Of a stretch of 7,714 bases of DNA, positions 6,227 through 7,714 are shown in pieces. Both the position numbers and the translations under genes were made by a program. The stretch covers positions 1 through 7,714 of the forward strand of contig QHVR01000014.1 of assembly GCA_003223595.1 (NCBI GenBank), written 5' to 3'. Below the pieces are notes generated by a model. It made no database searches and had not been told where the DNA came from. It saw only the letters and a program-made list of their open reading frames with translations. Position 1 is the stretch's first letter; each line of letters begins with the position of its first letter. The stretch comes from Acidobacteriota bacterium (GTDB taxonomy: Bacteria; Acidobacteriota; Terriglobia; Terriglobales; Acidobacteriaceae).

Positions 6227-7495
6227 ATGGTGAATGCCTACGCGCCGGTTTGTTTGCCCCCGGAAGTAGAACGAGCTTTGGACAGGGGCCACGAAAAGAA
6301 AACGCACTGCGATTCCGTTTTCCGCAGCCTGCTAGGTGTTAGCCTTGACAGTTATCCTCATATATCTTTGGCACCGCGAAACGAACAATCCTCAGTTCCA
6401 GGGGAACGGAAGAGAACGAAAGCCGTATTCCTCGCGGCTGTTATTGCTATTTTCATCGCTACTCTTTGGCCATTTGATCCCTTTGTACGGAACGGCGTCA
6501 CCTGGTTGCAGGGAACGAGAGGCCTCAAGTTCGAGAAGCCCGGAGTCGTGGTAAGCAAGGAGTATTTAAAGCCGGGCGAAACTACGGGATCATACAGTCT
6601 AGAATTCCTGGTCCGGCCCGCCAGTTGGAAGTCAGGCACGATATTGGGCTTTTACAGCGATGCACCTCCAACACAGCTCCTGATCGCGCAAAGTGGCGAT
6701 CGCCTGATCGTGACCCACGATGTCGCCATGCAGTCTGGCAAAATCGCAACAATGGAGTTTCATCTTAGCCATGTCCTTCTTCCTGGAAGACTCGCGCTCG
6801 TGACATTGTCGTCAGGGCCGGATGGCACAGCGGTGTATCTGGACGGCAAAACTGCCGTTTCCATTCCGTTGTTGAAGTTCTCGCGTAGCGAACTCTCCGG
6901 GCATATTGTCCTTGGGACTGCGCCGGCGAGCTATGAGCCATGGGAGGGAGAACTGCAGGGCCTCGCTATTTATTCGAAAGAATTGAAAATTGAAGATGCG
7001 CTGCGGCACTACGAAGAATGGACCGACCCGAGCGGATCTGACGAGGATGATGGCGCCATTGCTCATTACAGGTTCGCAGAGGCGGCGGGTAGCGAAATTC
7101 TTAGCGACGTACCTTCCGGACCGCAGCTGGAAATACCAGCGATTTTCTCAGTTCCGCACAAACCCTTCTTGCGCTCTGCGAAAAAGGAATTCAAGGCCGC
7201 CAGATCGTACGCAAAGGACGTGCTGTTGAATATTGCAGGGTTTGTTCCCCTGGGGTTGATTGCGTGTGCGTATTTCTCCTGGACGAGAAGCCGCTGGAAG
7301 GCAATTCTTATTGCTATTAGCGCGTGCGGAGCTCTGAGTTTTGTGATTGAGGTACTGCAATACTACATCCCGCCGCGATTCTCTGGAACCACCGACATCC
7401 TCACGAATACTCTGGGTGCTGCTGTCGGCGCTGCGCTGATTCGATCGGGTGCAGTCCGGCAGGCTTTAAAAGAAACAAAATTGATCCGCAGTTAA
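6227..7495 (+). CDS. VanZ-family membrane protein with inserted LamG-like domain
   Basis: Read from ATG 6227 the product has 422 residues. A cytoplasmic N-terminal tail of about 65 residues precedes the first membrane segment (AVFLAAVIAIFIATLWPF, about 66-83). Residues about 92-265 form a concanavalin-A/LamG-3-like beta-sandwich: GLKFEKPGVVV, YSLEFLVRPASW, TAVYLDGKTAV, and the closing WEGELQGLAIYSKELKIEDAL pattern with HYEEW. After a linker, a VanZ-like C-terminal half begins with DVLLNIAGFVPLG (331-343), continues with an Ile/Ala-rich membrane segment, then FVIEVLQYYIPPR and TTDILTNTLGAAVGAAL. The D..xN...F.PLG, IE..Q and D...N..G signatures are those of VanZ, whose biochemical role is poorly known. 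The LamG insert should face outside and may bind surface glycan. A TTG at 6203 would add eight residues. The true start could also be later, such as TTG 6368, because the tail is atypical and no Shine-Dalgarno site supports any choice. Confidence 0.85.
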   Translation: MVNAYAPVCLPPEVERALDRGHEKKTHCDSVFRSLLGVSLDSYPHISLAPRNEQSSVPGERKRTKAVFLAAVIAIFIATLWPFDPFVRNGVTWLQGTRGLKFEKPGVVVSKEYLKPGETTGSYSLEFLVRPASWKSGTILGFYSDAPPTQLLIAQSGDRLIVTHDVAMQSGKIATMEFHLSHVLLPGRLALVTLSSGPDGTAVYLDGKTAVSIPLLKFSRSELSGHIVLGTAPASYEPWEGELQGLAIYSKELKIEDALRHYEEWTDPSGSDEDDGAIAHYRFAEAAGSEILSDVPSGPQLEIPAIFSVPHKPFLRSAKKEFKAARSYAKDVLLNIAGFVPLGLIACAYFSWTRSRWKAILIAISACGALSFVIEVLQYYIPPRFSGTTDILTNTLGAAVGAALIRSGAVRQALKETKLIRS

Positions 7496-7549
7496 ACAAC
7501 CAGTAGTTCTGGCGCTGAGAGTCACCCTCGATGACACTACTTTCAACGG

Positions 7550-7714
7550 CTACATTGTGGGGCCGACCTCCTTCGTGTCATCGCATACGCCTGATATCGT
7601 TTGTGACTTCAATATCTGGGCCCAGGGGGTCCCTCCCGGTCCGTTCAATAGCGCGGGAGTGTTGAAATCAAAGAACTCGTTCATGTCTCGAGAGCCATCC
7701 TGCCAATAGGCATC
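7550..7714 (-). CDS. C-terminal end of an unidentified protein, 5' part outside the window
   Basis: A minus-strand frame enters from the right edge and runs 54 codons to TAG at 7552-7550. It reads DAYWQDGSRDMNEFFDFN, then a Pro/Gly-rich stretch and GVCDDTKEVGPTM at the end. The DM.EFFDF segment followed by a Pro/Gly-rich tail reminds me of the C-termini of phosphoesterase/phospholipase C-like exported proteins (PF04185 type), but this is a resemblance only and no catalytic motif is present. It converges on the VanZ/LamG gene, with 54 bases between the two stops. A plus-strand frame over the same bases is also open, so even the coding strand is not certain. Confidence 0.4.
   Translation of the reverse strand, partial: DAYWQDGSRDMNEFFDFNTPALLNGPGGTPWAQILKSQTISGVCDDTKEVGPTM

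Noticed and set aside
6345..6366. TTGACA followed by TATATC as a promoter inside the start of the VanZ/LamG gene
   Set aside because: Spacing between the hexamers is about 10 bp, too short for a sigma-70 promoter. Kept only as a reminder that the start of that gene is uncertain.
7502..7540. AGTAGT...ACTACT as a terminator after the VanZ/LamG gene
   Set aside because: Arms of about 6 bp around a loop of more than 25 nt with no T-run; the inner GTCA/TGAC pairing is only 4 bp.

Overview
The window looks like part of a bacterial chromosome of moderate GC. The best guess is an acidobacterium or a similar soil bacterium. That guess rests only on the style of two proteins: a secreted beta-helix protein ending in a DGKDLGAN-type tail, and a VanZ protein carrying a LamG-like insert. 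No rRNA, tRNA, mobile element or CRISPR array was found.

Left part (1-3891, minus strand): a sulfotransferase gene (3891 to 3001) is followed, after a 565-bp gap without a convincing gene, by a long reading frame that starts at 2435 and runs off the left edge. I translated this frame codon by codon and it is open throughout (811 complete codons). It encodes a complete inositol-monophosphatase/CysQ-type phosphatase domain, a short Q/S/D-rich linker, a full-length non-ribosomal peptide synthetase (NRPS) condensation domain and the beginning of an adenylation domain. A phosphatase fused to the front of an NRPS next to a PAPS-dependent sulfotransferase is the most striking feature here. Sulfotransferases release 3'-phosphoadenosine-5'-phosphate (PAP), and CysQ-type enzymes remove PAP, so the locus may make a sulfated peptide with built-in by-product clearance. 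The condensation domain carries an abnormal active-site motif: Arg replaces the catalytic second His. The gap holds a tandem 13-bp repeat abutting a TATAAA box, a candidate operator and promoter for the NRPS gene.

Middle part (3892-6226): a 605-residue exported right-handed beta-helix (pectate-lyase-fold) protein is encoded on the minus strand and ends just before a perfect 15-bp hairpin, which separates it from the sulfotransferase. The 3892-4123 stretch between hairpin and sulfotransferase start shows no gene and no clear promoter.

Right part (6227-7714): a divergent gene encodes a membrane protein of the VanZ family with a LamG-like domain inserted after its first membrane segment. A perfect dyad lies in the divergent intergenic region. 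At the right edge, a convergent minus-strand frame is probably the C-terminal end of another protein. The beta-helix and VanZ/LamG genes suggest cell-surface carbohydrate work. Whether they belong functionally with the sulfotransferase-NRPS genes is not shown by the sequence.
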